Origin: Yoonia sp035117555
GTDB taxonomy: Bacteria; Pseudomonadota; Alphaproteobacteria; Rhodobacterales; Rhodobacteraceae
Assembly: GCF_035117555.1 (NCBI RefSeq)
Contig: NZ_JAYKPK010000002.1
Location: 124,001 to 188,000, forward strand
DNA: 64,000 nt
Direction: 5' to 3'
Below are positions 17,595 to 25,986 of this stretch, one piece after another; position 1 is the first letter of the stretch; the number at the start of each line of letters is the position of its first letter. The position numbers and the translations under genes were made by a program. Below the pieces are notes generated by a model that saw only the letters and a list, made by a program, of their open reading frames with translations, did no database searches and was not told where the DNA came from.

Positions 17595-18620
17595 TCAGTC
17601 GGTCAGCGCCTGCACCGAGGGCCGCTCGATATAAGTCATCGGCAGCAAGCTGGATTGCGGCGCGGTGCCAGTCTTGCTGCCATAGGTCAGGGCAAAGATC
17701 GCATCCGCCATATCGCGGCCCAGTTGCTTGATCGACATCTCAAAACAGCTGATCGGCGGCGACAGATGGCGCATCAGCGGGCTTTGCCGGAATGCGATGA
17801 CGGATACATCGGCACCGGGGCGCAGGCCTGCGGCCTGCAACCCGCCGTAAACGCCGCTCGTCATCGGTTCGGCGCAGACCAGAACCGCCGTGGGCCGGTC
17901 GTCGAGTGCGGCCAGACGCGCGGCGACACGGGCACCGCCGTCTTCGCTGCCATCGTCAGCGAAACACAGATCATCGGTCGCTGGCAGCCCCAGCGCGGTC
18001 ATTGTCGCGCGCCAGCTGTCCTCATAGATCGACGCGAAATTGACATTTTCCTGCGGCACACAGACAGCGATCCGGCGATGGCCAAGTTCAGCCAGGCGGG
18101 TCACGGCTTGCCTTGCGCCCTCTTCAAAATCCATATCGATCCACAGATAATCACCGGGTGTGCGCGACCGGCCCAGCGTCATATAGGGCATCGATGCCTC
18201 TTCCATCATGGCAATGCGCGGATCATCCGTCAGCGTGGCGGTCAGAATGATCCCGTCCAATGTGCCACGCATCAAGGTCCGGCGCAGGAAGGCAATCGGG
18301 TCCATCGCGCTATGCACCGGCAGCACGACAAGGTCGATCCCGTCATCGAGCAAAACCGATTGCATTTCATCGACCACCTCGCTGTAAAAGTTGTCGCCAG
18401 CCAGCGCGGTCGGCCCGGTCCCGATGATTAGCCCGATTGTATTGGTGCGCCCCTTGCGCAGATTACGGCCCGCCGCATTCGCGACATAGCCCATCTCATG
18501 CGCCATCTCCAACACCCGCTGGCGGGTCTCGGCGTTCACGCCCGGCATATCATTCAGCGCCCGCGATACAGTGCCGATTGAAATATTCAGCCGCTCGGCC
18601 AACGCTTTGATTCCCGGCAT
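17595..18620 (-). CDS. LacI family transcriptional regulator (orphaned)
   Basis: A 341-residue repressor. The N-terminal helix-turn-helix GIKALAERLNISIGTVSRALND and hinge LRKGRTNTIGLIIG are typical, followed by a periplasmic-binding-like sensor with TAVLVCAEP. Its AGGAAG ribosome site and start at 18620 face a divergent promoter region with two LacI-type operators (18675-18686 and 18727-18738). The operon it should control is reduced to fragments (18788-19038), so the regulator probably remains without its original target, unless it acts elsewhere. It is complete, with no frameshift. Confidence 0.92.
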   Translation of the reverse strand: MPGIKALAERLNISIGTVSRALNDMPGVNAETRQRVLEMAHEMGYVANAAGRNLRKGRTNTIGLIIGTGPTALAGDNFYSEVVDEMQSVLLDDGIDLVVLPVHSAMDPIAFLRRTLMRGTLDGIILTATLTDDPRIAMMEEASMPYMTLGRSRTPGDYLWIDMDFEEGARQAVTRLAELGHRRIAVCVPQENVNFASIYEDSWRATMTALGLPATDDLCFADDGSEDGGARVAARLAALDDRPTAVLVCAEPMTSGVYGGLQAAGLRPGADVSVIAFRQSPLMRHLSPPISCFEMSIKQLGRDMADAIFALTYGSKTGTAPQSSLLPMTYIERPSVQALTD

Positions 18621-18674
18621 GGCAGTCTTCCTTTATTATTTTCTGCCATTTTCAGCAGATAATTCTTAACGTTA

Positions 18675-18686
18675 GTAATCGTTTAC
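18675..18686. promoter_or_regulatory. LacI-type operator, upstream copy
   Basis: GTAATCGTTTAC, an 11-of-12 match to the perfect operator 52 bp downstream. It lies upstream of the -35 box and about 55 bp from the LacI start. Confidence 0.65.
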
Positions 18687-18694
18687 AAAATCAT

Positions 18695-18722
18695 TTGACA
18701 AGCAATCCTGACCCAACATAGC
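18695..18722 (+). promoter_or_regulatory. Promoter of deleted sugar operon
   Basis: TTGACA at 18695-18700, then a 16-nt spacer and CATAGC at 18717-18722 as the likely -10. It lies between the two LacI operators and is oriented toward the truncated oxidoreductase remnant. The -10 is weak (three matches to TATAAT). Confidence 0.55.
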
Positions 18723-18726
18723 CTTT

Positions 18727-18738
18727 GTAAACGTTTAC
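18727..18738. promoter_or_regulatory. LacI-type operator, perfect palindrome
   Basis: GTAAACGTTTAC is a perfect 12-bp palindrome with a central CG, as in many LacI-family operators. It overlaps the expected transcription start of the promoter at 18695-18722. Centre-to-centre distance to the upstream copy is 52 bp, about five helical turns, which suits looping repression. Confidence 0.75.
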
Positions 18739-18787
18739 GAAGCGCCCTTGCAGGGAAATCCAGCACGCATTGCGGGAGGAAAGGAAT

Positions 18788-18976
18788 ATGCTAACCGCCG
18801 TTATGGTGGGGTGCGGAGCCATGTCAAGAGGCTGGCTACAAGCGCTGAACGCCACGTCCTTTCTGGCGCAGAATGTCCGTATGACCGGATTCGTCGATCT
18901 GGATGAAGCCACAGCAAAGCAGCGCGCCACCGAATTCGGCACCTGGCCGGTGTGGATGGCGGATCGCTGCGGGTGA
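18788..18976 (+). pseudogene. Gfo/Idh/MocA oxidoreductase, N-terminal fragment
   Basis: A strong ribosome site (GGGAGGAAAGGA at 18775-18786) and ATG at 18788 lead into about 52 residues that look like the start of a Gfo/Idh/MocA dehydrogenase: a Rossmann opening VMVGCGAMSRGWLQAL and a second strand FVDLDEATAKQ. Similarity stops around 18940, and the frame runs out at 18976. An intact member would be about 350 residues, so most of the gene is missing. The break joins it to the tail of an ABC ATPase gene in another frame. It is the first-gene remnant of an operon under the LacI operators. Confidence 0.75.
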
Positions 18977-19038
18977 CGATTGAGCCCGCACTGGTGCACC
19001 TCTTTTCCCCGGACAGCGATCTTGCGCTGATGACCTGA
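18943..19038 (+). pseudogene. MalK/UgpC-type ABC ATPase, C-terminal fragment
   Basis: In a different frame from the oxidoreductase remnant, 18943-19038 encodes a tail with SLRVTIEPALVHLFSPDSDL ending LALMT and a stop. This resembles the last strand of the TOBE domain of MalK/UgpC ATPases, where a VHLF-D pattern near the C-terminus is common. The rest of the ATPase, about 330 residues, is absent. With the N-terminal oxidoreductase piece it marks the two ends of a lost sugar operon. The assignment rests on a short stretch, so it is moderate. Confidence 0.6.
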
Positions 19039-19044
19039 CCCGCA

Positions 19045-19094
19045 ACAAAATTTGTCACAAAATGATTGACGTCTGTCAGCACTTTCGGCTCAAT
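19045..19094 (+). promoter_or_regulatory. Putative promoter/operator of second LacI operon
   Basis: ACAAAATTTGT (19045-19055) is a palindrome with 5-bp arms. TTGACG follows at 19066-19071, with CTCAAT (19089-19094) 17 nt later as a weak -10. The start of the second LacI gene lies 22 nt further on. The palindrome upstream of the -35 may be an operator for self-control. Confidence 0.35.
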
Positions 19095-19116
19095 CACGGC
19101 AGGGAGGATTCGGGGG

Positions 19117-20169
19117 ATGCGTAAACCCACGCTGCACGATGTCGCGCGGGCCGCTGGCGTCAGCTATTCCACGGCTGACCGTGTGCTGAACGCGCGCGGT
19201 GGCGTGGCGCCGAAATCCGCTGACCGGGTGCGCGATGCCATTGCCACGCTGGGCTATGAACGCGACCTGCATGCCGCCAATCTGTCGCGCGGGCGGAATT
19301 ATAATTTCCGTTTCCTGCTCCCGAAGGATGATCACAGCTTTTTCCGCGCCCTGCGTGCCGCCGTGGACCGCGAACAGGATCTGCGCCGTGCTGACCGCAT
19401 CCTGATCTCGGTCACCGAAATTCCCGCGCTGGACGCAGATGCTTTGGCCCGCGCGCTCGACGCCGAAGGGTCCGCATGCGATTGTCTGGCCGTCGTCGCG
19501 ACCGAGGCGCCGCGCATCACTGCCGCCATCACCACCCTGCGCGCGCGTGGCATTGCCGTGGTCACGCTGGTCAGCGACGCGGCATCAGAGGCGCGCGCCG
19601 CCTATGTCGGCATCGACAATGTGATGGCGGGCCGCACCGCCGGGCGGTTATTACGTCTGGCCCATGCGACACGGCAAGGCTGCATCCTGCCCGTGCTGGG
19701 GTCGGTCAGCGCGCGCGATCACCGTGACCGGCTGGACGGGGTGAATGCGGTGGCGGCGGGGGAGACCCCCGCCCTACGGGTTCTGCCTGCGCTGTCGGTT
19801 GATGACCGCCCTGACATCATGCGCGCGCGGGTCACGCAGGCCTTGGCCGATCATCCGGACATCACCGGCATCTATTCCATCGGCGCGGGTAATCGCGGCT
19901 TAATCGAGGTGTTGGAGGCGCGGCAAACCCGCCCCCTCGTCGTGATGCATGAACTCACGCCAGTCAGCCGCGCCGGGCTGGAACGCGGTCTGGTCGATGC
20001 GGTGATCGACCAGAAACCCGCGCAAGAGGTGGCGTTGGCCATCGACGTGATGAAAGCCATCGCCGATGGCCGCGACTGGCACGACCCGGCGCGCGACATC
20101 ATCCCCACGGTTTTTCTGAAGGATAATCTGCCAGCTCCGGCGGATAATCCCCAAATTTCTGCATCTTAG
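19117..20169 (+). CDS. LacI family transcriptional regulator
   Basis: A 350-residue repressor-like protein. The helix-turn-helix PTLHDVARAAGVSYSTADRV differs from the common TVSRVLN in having Tyr-Ser-Thr-Ala-Asp, a variant seen in a LacI subgroup linked to cyclitol and unusual sugar operons. The effector domain follows, with AYVGIDNVMAGRTAGRL near 180-195. I chose ATG 19117, which has GGGAGG 9 nt upstream; an ATG at 19066 lies in promoter-like DNA. The gene is first in a plus-strand operon, 11 nt before the isomerase gene, so it probably regulates itself and the operon. Confidence 0.92.
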   Translation: MRKPTLHDVARAAGVSYSTADRVLNARGGVAPKSADRVRDAIATLGYERDLHAANLSRGRNYNFRFLLPKDDHSFFRALRAAVDREQDLRRADRILISVTEIPALDADALARALDAEGSACDCLAVVATEAPRITAAITTLRARGIAVVTLVSDAASEARAAYVGIDNVMAGRTAGRLLRLAHATRQGCILPVLGSVSARDHRDRLDGVNAVAAGETPALRVLPALSVDDRPDIMRARVTQALADHPDITGIYSIGAGNRGLIEVLEARQTRPLVVMHELTPVSRAGLERGLVDAVIDQKPAQEVALAIDVMKAIADGRDWHDPARDIIPTVFLKDNLPAPADNPQISAS

Positions 20170-20180
20170 GAGGAGACAAT

Positions 20181-21233
20181 ATGAAAACCATTCAAGGACC
20201 CGCCCTGTTTCTGGCGCAATTCGCCGGAGATGAGGCGCCTTTCAATTCCTGGGACGGAATCACGAAATGGGCCGCCGATTGCGGCTACAAAGGCGTGCAG
20301 GTGCCATCATGGGATGCGCGTTTCATCGACCTCGCCCGCGCTGCCGAAAGCCGCGATTATTGCGATGAATTCAAAGGTGTTGCCGCCGCCAATGGCATCG
20401 CCGTCACGGAACTCTCCACGCATCTGCAAGGGCAGCTGGTCGCTGTTCATCCCGCCTATGACGAAGCATTCGAAGGGTTCGCTGACCCCTCCGTGCGCGG
20501 CAACCCTAAGGCGCGGCAGGCCTGGGCCGTGGATCAGGTGAAACTGGCGCTGACAGCCTCGCAGAACATGGGGATCAATGCGCTGGCCAGTTTCTCCGGC
20601 GCTTTGGCGTGGCCATTCGTCTATCCTTGGCCGCAGCGCCCTGCGGGACTGGTCGAGGCGGCTTTTGACGAACTCGCCGCGCGCTGGTTGCCGATCCTGA
20701 ACCATGCAGAGGAATGCGGGGTTGATATCTGCTATGAAATCCACCCCGGCGAAGACCTGCATGACGGCATCAGTTTCGAGATGTTTCTGGACCGCGTGAA
20801 CAACCATGCCCGCGCCAACATGCTCTATGATCCGTCGCATTACGTGCTGCAATGTCTGGACTATCTGGACAATATCGACATCTACAAAGACCGGATCAAG
20901 ATGTTCCACGTCAAGGATGCCGAATTCAACCCGACAGGTCGGCAAGGCGTCTATGGCGGCTTCCAAGGCTGGGTCAACCGCGCGGGCCGGTTCCGTTCCC
21001 TGGGTGACGGGCAGGTCGATTTCGGCGCGATCTTTTCCAAAATGGCCGCCAATGATTTCGACGGCTGGGCTGTCCTGGAATGGGAATGCGCGCTGAAACA
21101 TCCCGAAGATGGCGCACGCGAAGGCGCGCAATTCGTCAAGGATCACATCATCCGGGTAACAGAGCGCGCTTTTGATGATTTCGCGGATGGCGGCACCGAT
21201 GATGCTGCAAACCGCCGCATGTTGGGGATCTGA
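20181..21233 (+). CDS. Sugar phosphate isomerase/epimerase-like TIM-barrel protein
   Basis: A 350-residue xylose-isomerase-like TIM barrel. Likely metal ligands are in YEIHPGED (Glu, about 189), DPSHYVLQ, FHVKDAEF (His/Asp, about 243) and the C-terminal LEWECA. Members of this group act on free sugars, keto-sugars or cyclitols, often after oxidation by a Gfo/Idh enzyme. AGGAGGAG precedes the start. The dehydrogenase gene starts 3 nt after the stop, so the two are co-translated. The exact sugar is not readable; inositol-type and 3-keto-sugar pathways use this gene pair. Confidence 0.88.
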   Translation: MKTIQGPALFLAQFAGDEAPFNSWDGITKWAADCGYKGVQVPSWDARFIDLARAAESRDYCDEFKGVAAANGIAVTELSTHLQGQLVAVHPAYDEAFEGFADPSVRGNPKARQAWAVDQVKLALTASQNMGINALASFSGALAWPFVYPWPQRPAGLVEAAFDELAARWLPILNHAEECGVDICYEIHPGEDLHDGISFEMFLDRVNNHARANMLYDPSHYVLQCLDYLDNIDIYKDRIKMFHVKDAEFNPTGRQGVYGGFQGWVNRAGRFRSLGDGQVDFGAIFSKMAANDFDGWAVLEWECALKHPEDGAREGAQFVKDHIIRVTERAFDDFADGGTDDAANRRMLGI

Positions 21234-21236
21234 GTC

Positions 21237-22376
21237 ATGAATAAAATTCAACTTGGCATGGTCGGCGGCGGCAAGGACGCCTTTATCGGCGGGGTCCACC
21301 GGATCGCGGCACGGATCGACGGGCAGTTTGATCTGGTGGCGGGGGCTCTGTCCTCGACCGCCGAAAGATCGCGGGAAAGCGGGCAGGCCCTAGGGCTGGC
21401 GGCGGATCGCTGCTATGGCAGCTATGAGGAAATGGCAGAGGTGGAATCCGGTCGCGAGGATGGCATTCGCGCCGTATCCATCGTGACGCCAAACCACATG
21501 CATGCGGGTCCCGCGATGGCGTTCCTGAAACGCGGCATCCATGTGATCTGCGACAAACCCCTGACCGCAACGATGCAACAGGCCGAGGAACTGGCGAAAG
21601 CCATCGCCGATGCGAAGGCTTTGTTCATCCTGACGCATAATTACACCGGCTATCCGATGATCCGGCAGGCCCGCGATATTATTTCTGCAGGCGATCTGGG
21701 CGCTTTGCGCGTCGTGCAGGTCGAATATCCGCAGGATTGGCTGACCGAAGCCGCCGAACAAAGCGGCGACAACAAGCAGGCCGAATGGCGCACTGATCCT
21801 GACCGCTCTGGCGCGGGCGGGTCGATTGGCGATATCGGCAGCCATGCGCATAACCTCGCCTGTTTCGTGACCGGGCAAAAAGTGCAAAGCCTTGCCGCCG
21901 ATCTGCAAACATTTGTCCCCGGCAGGCGCGTCGATGACAATGCGCATTTCCTGCTGCGTTTCGATGGCGGCGCGCGCGGCATGCTGTGGTGCAGTCAGGT
22001 CGCCCCCGGCAATGAAAACGCGCTGCGGCTGCGGGTTTACGGCGAAAAAGGCGGGCTGGAATGGGCGCAGGAAGACCCGAATTATCTGTGGTTCACGCCC
22101 TTTGGAGAACCCAAACGCCTGCTGACCCGTGGCGGCAGTGGGGCGACTGATGCGGCGGGTGCGGTGACACGCACGCCGGGCGGGCATCCTGAAGGCTATC
22201 TGGAAGGTTTCGCCAATATCTATGCCGGGGCCGCTGCGGCGATCCGCGCGGCGGATGCCGGGGAAACACCCGACCTGTCGTTGCTCCCCGGCGTCGATGC
22301 CGGTCTTGACGGCATGCGCTTTATCGCCGCCGCGATCAAGTCATCGCAGGATGATGCGGCATGGGTCACGCTGTGA
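21237..22376 (+). CDS. Gfo/Idh/MocA family NAD(P)-dependent oxidoreductase
   Basis: A 379-residue sugar dehydrogenase. The dinucleotide motif is at the N-terminus (GMVGGGKDAFIGGVH), the catalytic Lys is K107 in CDKPLT, and Asp/His are D199 and H203 in GDIGSHAHN. The catalytic triad is intact. Members oxidise sugars, cyclitols or sugar glycosides at a ring hydroxyl. It follows the isomerase by 3 nt and overlaps the ABC ATPase start by 16 nt. With the LacI gene and importer this makes a complete uptake-oxidation-isomerisation module. It is similar in family, but not identical in sequence, to the truncated oxidoreductase at 18788. Confidence 0.9.
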   Translation: MNKIQLGMVGGGKDAFIGGVHRIAARIDGQFDLVAGALSSTAERSRESGQALGLAADRCYGSYEEMAEVESGREDGIRAVSIVTPNHMHAGPAMAFLKRGIHVICDKPLTATMQQAEELAKAIADAKALFILTHNYTGYPMIRQARDIISAGDLGALRVVQVEYPQDWLTEAAEQSGDNKQAEWRTDPDRSGAGGSIGDIGSHAHNLACFVTGQKVQSLAADLQTFVPGRRVDDNAHFLLRFDGGARGMLWCSQVAPGNENALRLRVYGEKGGLEWAQEDPNYLWFTPFGEPKRLLTRGGSGATDAAGAVTRTPGGHPEGYLEGFANIYAGAAAAIRAADAGETPDLSLLPGVDAGLDGMRFIAAAIKSSQDDAAWVTL

Positions 22377-23878
22377 CGACGCCGGTGCTTGCCCTGTCCA
22401 AGGTCAGCAAGAGCTTTGGCCCGATCGAGGTCTTGCATGGCGCGGATATCGCCCTGCACCCCGGTCGGGTCCATGCGCTGATCGGTGAAAACGGGGCGGG
22501 CAAATCCACGATGATGAAAATCCTGACCGGCTATCAACCGCCCAGCGCCGGTCAGGTGATGTTGCAGGGACAGCCGGTCAGCTTTGCCGATATGGGGCAG
22601 GCAGAGGCGCAGGGGATTTCCCTGATCCATCAGGAATTCAATCTGGCCGATCATTTGACGGTCGCAGAAAATATCTTTCTCGGGTCCGAATTGCGGCGCG
22701 GCTGGTTTCTAGACAAACCGGCGATGCGGGCCAGATCGCGCGACTTGCTGGGGCGGTTGCGCTGTGATGTGGACCCGGACCGGCTGATTTCGGACCTGTC
22801 GAATTCCGACAAACAGATGGTCGAAATCGCCAAGGCACTGCTGCGCGATACAAACGTGCTGATCATGGATGAACCGACCGCCGTGCTGACCCGCACGGAA
22901 ACGGCGGTACTGCTGGATCAGGTGCGCGCCTTGCGCGATCACGGCACAGCAGTGCTGTTCACCTCGCACAAGCTGGATGAGGTTGTGGCGATTGCCGATG
23001 ACCTGACCATCATGCGCGACGGGTCCGTCGTCTGGTCCGGTCCCGCCAATGAGATGGACGAACACCAGATGGCCGAGGCGATGGTGGGCCGCGAAATTTC
23101 GACTCTTTACCCACCGAAGGACAGCACGAAAGGCGCGCTGGCGTTGGAGGTGGAGGGGTTCCATGTGCCCGGTTTCGCCGAAGACATCCATTTCACCCTG
23201 CGCAAAGGCGAGGTTCTGGGCATCGCCGGTCTGATCGGCTCTGGCCGGACCGAGACATTCGAGGGGCTGGCCGGGCTGCGCGACGCACATGGCACAGTGC
23301 GGATCAACGGCAACCCCGTCACGATCCGGCATCCGTGGGAAGCGCTGGCGCTGGGGCTGGCCTATCTGACCGAGGATCGCAAGACGCGGGGCCTGTTGTT
23401 AACGAAAGGGCTGCGCGAGAATCTGACGCTGCAATCTTTACACAAGTTTTCCAACTGGATGATTGACGCGAAGGCCGAAGAAGCGGCACTGAACCATGCC
23501 ATCGCCGAATTCGACATTCGCGGCAGCCGTGATGTGGATGTGGGCAGTCTGTCGGGCGGCAATCAGCAAAAGCTGCTGTTCGCCAAGACGATGCTGTCGG
23601 ACCCCGACATTCTGGTGATCGACGAACCGACGCGCGGCATCGATATCGGCACCAAGCAGCAGATGTATGAATTCATCCGCAAGCTGGCATCCGAAGGGCG
23701 CGCCATCGTCGTGATTTCATCGGAAATGCAAGAGGTGATCGGGCTGGCTGACCGTGTGCTGGTGATGCGGCAGGGCCGGATTGCGGGCGAATTGACGGGC
23801 GATAGCGCGACCGAAGACGCGATTGTGCGGCTGGCCATGGGCCTTGGCCAAACCACTATTCTGGAAGGGACTATTTGA
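22361..23878 (+). CDS. Sugar ABC transporter ATP-binding protein, RbsA type
   Basis: A 505-residue ATPase with two fused nucleotide-binding domains, as in RbsA/XylG. The N-terminal domain has Walker A GENGAGKSTMMK and signature LSNSDKQMVEIAKALL. The C-terminal domain has a degenerate Walker A (GLIGSGRTE) and signature LSGGNQQKLLFAK. This asymmetry is normal for the family. It drives import with the permease and binding protein downstream. The ATG at 22361 has AGGA 8 nt upstream; a GTG at 22373 is an alternative. The permease ATG directly follows its stop. Confidence 0.93.
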   Translation: MGHAVTTPVLALSKVSKSFGPIEVLHGADIALHPGRVHALIGENGAGKSTMMKILTGYQPPSAGQVMLQGQPVSFADMGQAEAQGISLIHQEFNLADHLTVAENIFLGSELRRGWFLDKPAMRARSRDLLGRLRCDVDPDRLISDLSNSDKQMVEIAKALLRDTNVLIMDEPTAVLTRTETAVLLDQVRALRDHGTAVLFTSHKLDEVVAIADDLTIMRDGSVVWSGPANEMDEHQMAEAMVGREISTLYPPKDSTKGALALEVEGFHVPGFAEDIHFTLRKGEVLGIAGLIGSGRTETFEGLAGLRDAHGTVRINGNPVTIRHPWEALALGLAYLTEDRKTRGLLLTKGLRENLTLQSLHKFSNWMIDAKAEEAALNHAIAEFDIRGSRDVDVGSLSGGNQQKLLFAKTMLSDPDILVIDEPTRGIDIGTKQQMYEFIRKLASEGRAIVVISSEMQEVIGLADRVLVMRQGRIAGELTGDSATEDAIVRLAMGLGQTTILEGTI

Positions 23879-24865
23879 ATGACGATTGCTGTCACCGCCC
23901 CCCGCAAGATCAAGATGAGCGTGATCGGCCCGATTGTGGCGCTGGTCGTGCTGATCATCATGGGGGCCTTGATGAACCCCAATTTCCTGAGCGCGGGGAA
24001 TATTTCCAACGTGCTGTCGCGGTCGGCCTTTATCGGGATCATCGCGGTAGGCATGACCTTTGTCATCACCGCAGGCGGGCTTGACCTGTCTGTCGGGTCG
24101 ATGGCGGCCTTTATCGCGGGGCTGATGATTTTGGTGATGAATACCGCGCTGCCGGTGATGGGTATCGGCATTCCCATTGTGCTGCTGGGCATGGCTGTCG
24201 CCTTGGCGGCGGGGCTGTTCGCGGGAATGTTGAATGGCGTGCTGATCACAAGGCTGGGGATGGATGCCTTCATCGTCACCTTGGGGTCGATGGGGATTTA
24301 CCGCTCTCTGGTGACATGGCTGGCCGATGGCGGAACGCTCAGCCTCGATTTCAGCCTGCGGACATTTTATCAGCCGGTCTATTATGGCGGCATCCTTGGC
24401 GTGTCCTGGCCGATCATCGTCTTTGCACTGGTGGTCATCGGAGGCGAACTGTTGATGCGGTCCACTCCCTTTGGCCGTCATTGCGCCGCCATCGGGTCCA
24501 ACGATCAGGTCGCGCGCTATTCCTCCGTGCGGGTCGCGCGGGTGCGGATGCTGACCTATGTCATGCTTGGCATTCTGGTCGGGATCGCGACCATCATGTA
24601 TGTGCCGCGACTTGGGTCAGCCTCTTCCGCCACCGGCCTGCTGTGGGAACTGGAGGCAATTGCCGCCGTCATCGTCGGCGGCACAGCACTCAAAGGCGGG
24701 TTTGGCCGTGTCTGGGGCACAGTGATCGGCGTGCTGATCCTGACCCTGATCGGCAATATCCTGAACCTGACCGATCTTGTTTCGCCTTATCTGAATGGTG
24801 CCATTCAGGGGGCTATCATCATTCTTGCTGTGGTTTTGCAGCGAGGACGCAAGCCGGGTCAGTGA
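23879..24865 (+). CDS. Sugar ABC transporter permease, RbsC type
   Basis: A 328-residue inner-membrane permease of the BPD_transp_2 family with eight to ten hydrophobic helices. Marks are GMTFVITAGGLDLSVGSMAA (about 57-76) and IGSNDQVARYSSVRV near 205-220, the EAA-like loop that contacts the ATPase. A C-terminal GTALKGGFGRVWGTVIGVL is also typical. It would act as a homodimer with the RbsA-type ATPase. It starts at the base after the ATPase stop and lies 31 nt before the binding protein gene. Confidence 0.93.
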   Translation: MTIAVTAPRKIKMSVIGPIVALVVLIIMGALMNPNFLSAGNISNVLSRSAFIGIIAVGMTFVITAGGLDLSVGSMAAFIAGLMILVMNTALPVMGIGIPIVLLGMAVALAAGLFAGMLNGVLITRLGMDAFIVTLGSMGIYRSLVTWLADGGTLSLDFSLRTFYQPVYYGGILGVSWPIIVFALVVIGGELLMRSTPFGRHCAAIGSNDQVARYSSVRVARVRMLTYVMLGILVGIATIMYVPRLGSASSATGLLWELEAIAAVIVGGTALKGGFGRVWGTVIGVLILTLIGNILNLTDLVSPYLNGAIQGAIIILAVVLQRGRKPGQ

Positions 24866-24896
24866 CCCGGCCAACAACTCTAGGGAGGAGTTTACA

Positions 24897-25838
24897 ATGA
24901 AACGACTTATTTCTGCTTTGGCGATTTCAACGGCGCTGGTGACACCGGCACTGGCACAGGACACGCAGGTGATCGGTGTCTCGATCCCGGCGGCAACGCA
25001 TGGCTGGGCGGGCGGCATGAATTATTTCGCCCAATCCGCCATCGACCGGCTGGAGGAAACCTATCCACAGCTGGATTTCGTGCTGGCCACAGCGGCGGAC
25101 CCGTCGCGTCAGGTCAATGATATCGAAGACATGCTCGCCACGCGCAATATCAGCGCGCTCGTCGTGCTGCCATTCGAATCTGAACCGCTGACCGGCCCGG
25201 TGCAGGCTGTGGCCGATGCCGGTGTCTGGGTGACGGTCGTGGACCGTGGCCTGTCGGTCGAAGGGATCGAAGACCTTTATGTCGCCGGTGACAACCCCGG
25301 TTTCGGGCGCGTTTCGGGTGAATATATGGCGTCGCAGATGCCCGATGGCGGCGATATCGTCGTGTTGCGCGGCATTCCGACCACCATCGACAATGAACGC
25401 GTCGCAGGGTTCGAGGAAGCTATCGAAGGCTCCGGCATCAATGTGCTGGGCATGGAACATGGCAACTGGAACCGCGACACATCATTCGAAGTGATGCAGG
25501 ATTTCCTGTCGCGGCATCCGCAGATCGATGCTGTCTGGGCGTCGGACGATGACATGGCCATCGGCGTTCTGGCCGCGATTGAGGCCGCAGGGCGCGATGA
25601 CGTGCAATTCGTGCTCGGCGGTGCCGGGATGAAGGAAATGGTGCAGCGCGTCATGGACGGCGACGAGATGATCCCCGCCAACGTGACCTATCCACCGTCA
25701 ATGATCGCCACCGCGATTGAAGTCACTGCATTGGGCGTGGTGTCTCAGACCCCGGTCTCGGGTGAGTTCATCATCGGGTCGGTTCTGGTCACACAGGATA
25801 ATGCGGAAGAATTCTATTACCCTGACAGCCCGTTCTAA
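24897..25838 (+). CDS. Sugar ABC transporter substrate-binding protein
   Basis: A 313-residue periplasmic protein of the RbsB/Peripla_BP_4 family. A signal peptide (MKRLISALAISTALVTPALA, about 1-20) precedes IGVSIPAATHGWAGGMNYFA, the usual first strand and ligand loop. DLYVAGDNPGFGRVSGEYM and VWASDDDMAIGVLAA form further parts of the site. The start at 24897 has GGGAGGAG 6 nt upstream; earlier ATGs lie inside the permease gene. It is the last gene of the LacI-controlled operon. A large hairpin at 25868-25926 follows. Confidence 0.92.
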   Translation: MKRLISALAISTALVTPALAQDTQVIGVSIPAATHGWAGGMNYFAQSAIDRLEETYPQLDFVLATAADPSRQVNDIEDMLATRNISALVVLPFESEPLTGPVQAVADAGVWVTVVDRGLSVEGIEDLYVAGDNPGFGRVSGEYMASQMPDGGDIVVLRGIPTTIDNERVAGFEEAIEGSGINVLGMEHGNWNRDTSFEVMQDFLSRHPQIDAVWASDDDMAIGVLAAIEAAGRDDVQFVLGGAGMKEMVQRVMDGDEMIPANVTYPPSMIATAIEVTALGVVSQTPVSGEFIIGSVLVTQDNAEEFYYPDSPF

Positions 25839-25867
25839 GGCGGGTCGCGTCTGACCGGACGCCGTTG

Positions 25868-25926
25868 TTCACCCCGCAATATGAGGCAGCGTTGTCAACG
25901 ACAACGCCTGCCTTCTGCGGGGTGAA
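25868..25926 (+). terminator. Large two-part hairpin after sugar binding-protein gene
   Basis: The outer arms TTCACCCCGCA (25868-25878) and TGCGGGGTGAA (25916-25926) are perfect. Inside, 25884-25895 pairs with 25901-25913 (12 bp, one bulged C) around a 5-nt loop. There are 23 paired bases per side in total. There is no T-run, so it may act as an mRNA end stabiliser or a structured RNA rather than a simple intrinsic terminator. Confidence 0.6.
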
Positions 25927-25986
25927 TATGAGGGACCCTGTTATTTTCTAAGACACCCAAATATGACGTAGTTGATTGATCGCAAA

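Noticed and set aside
15698..17731. 677-codon plus-strand frame opposite trkH and trkA
   Set aside because: It is the antisense shadow of two clear potassium transport genes, rich in Gln, Arg, His and Asp as expected of such shadows.
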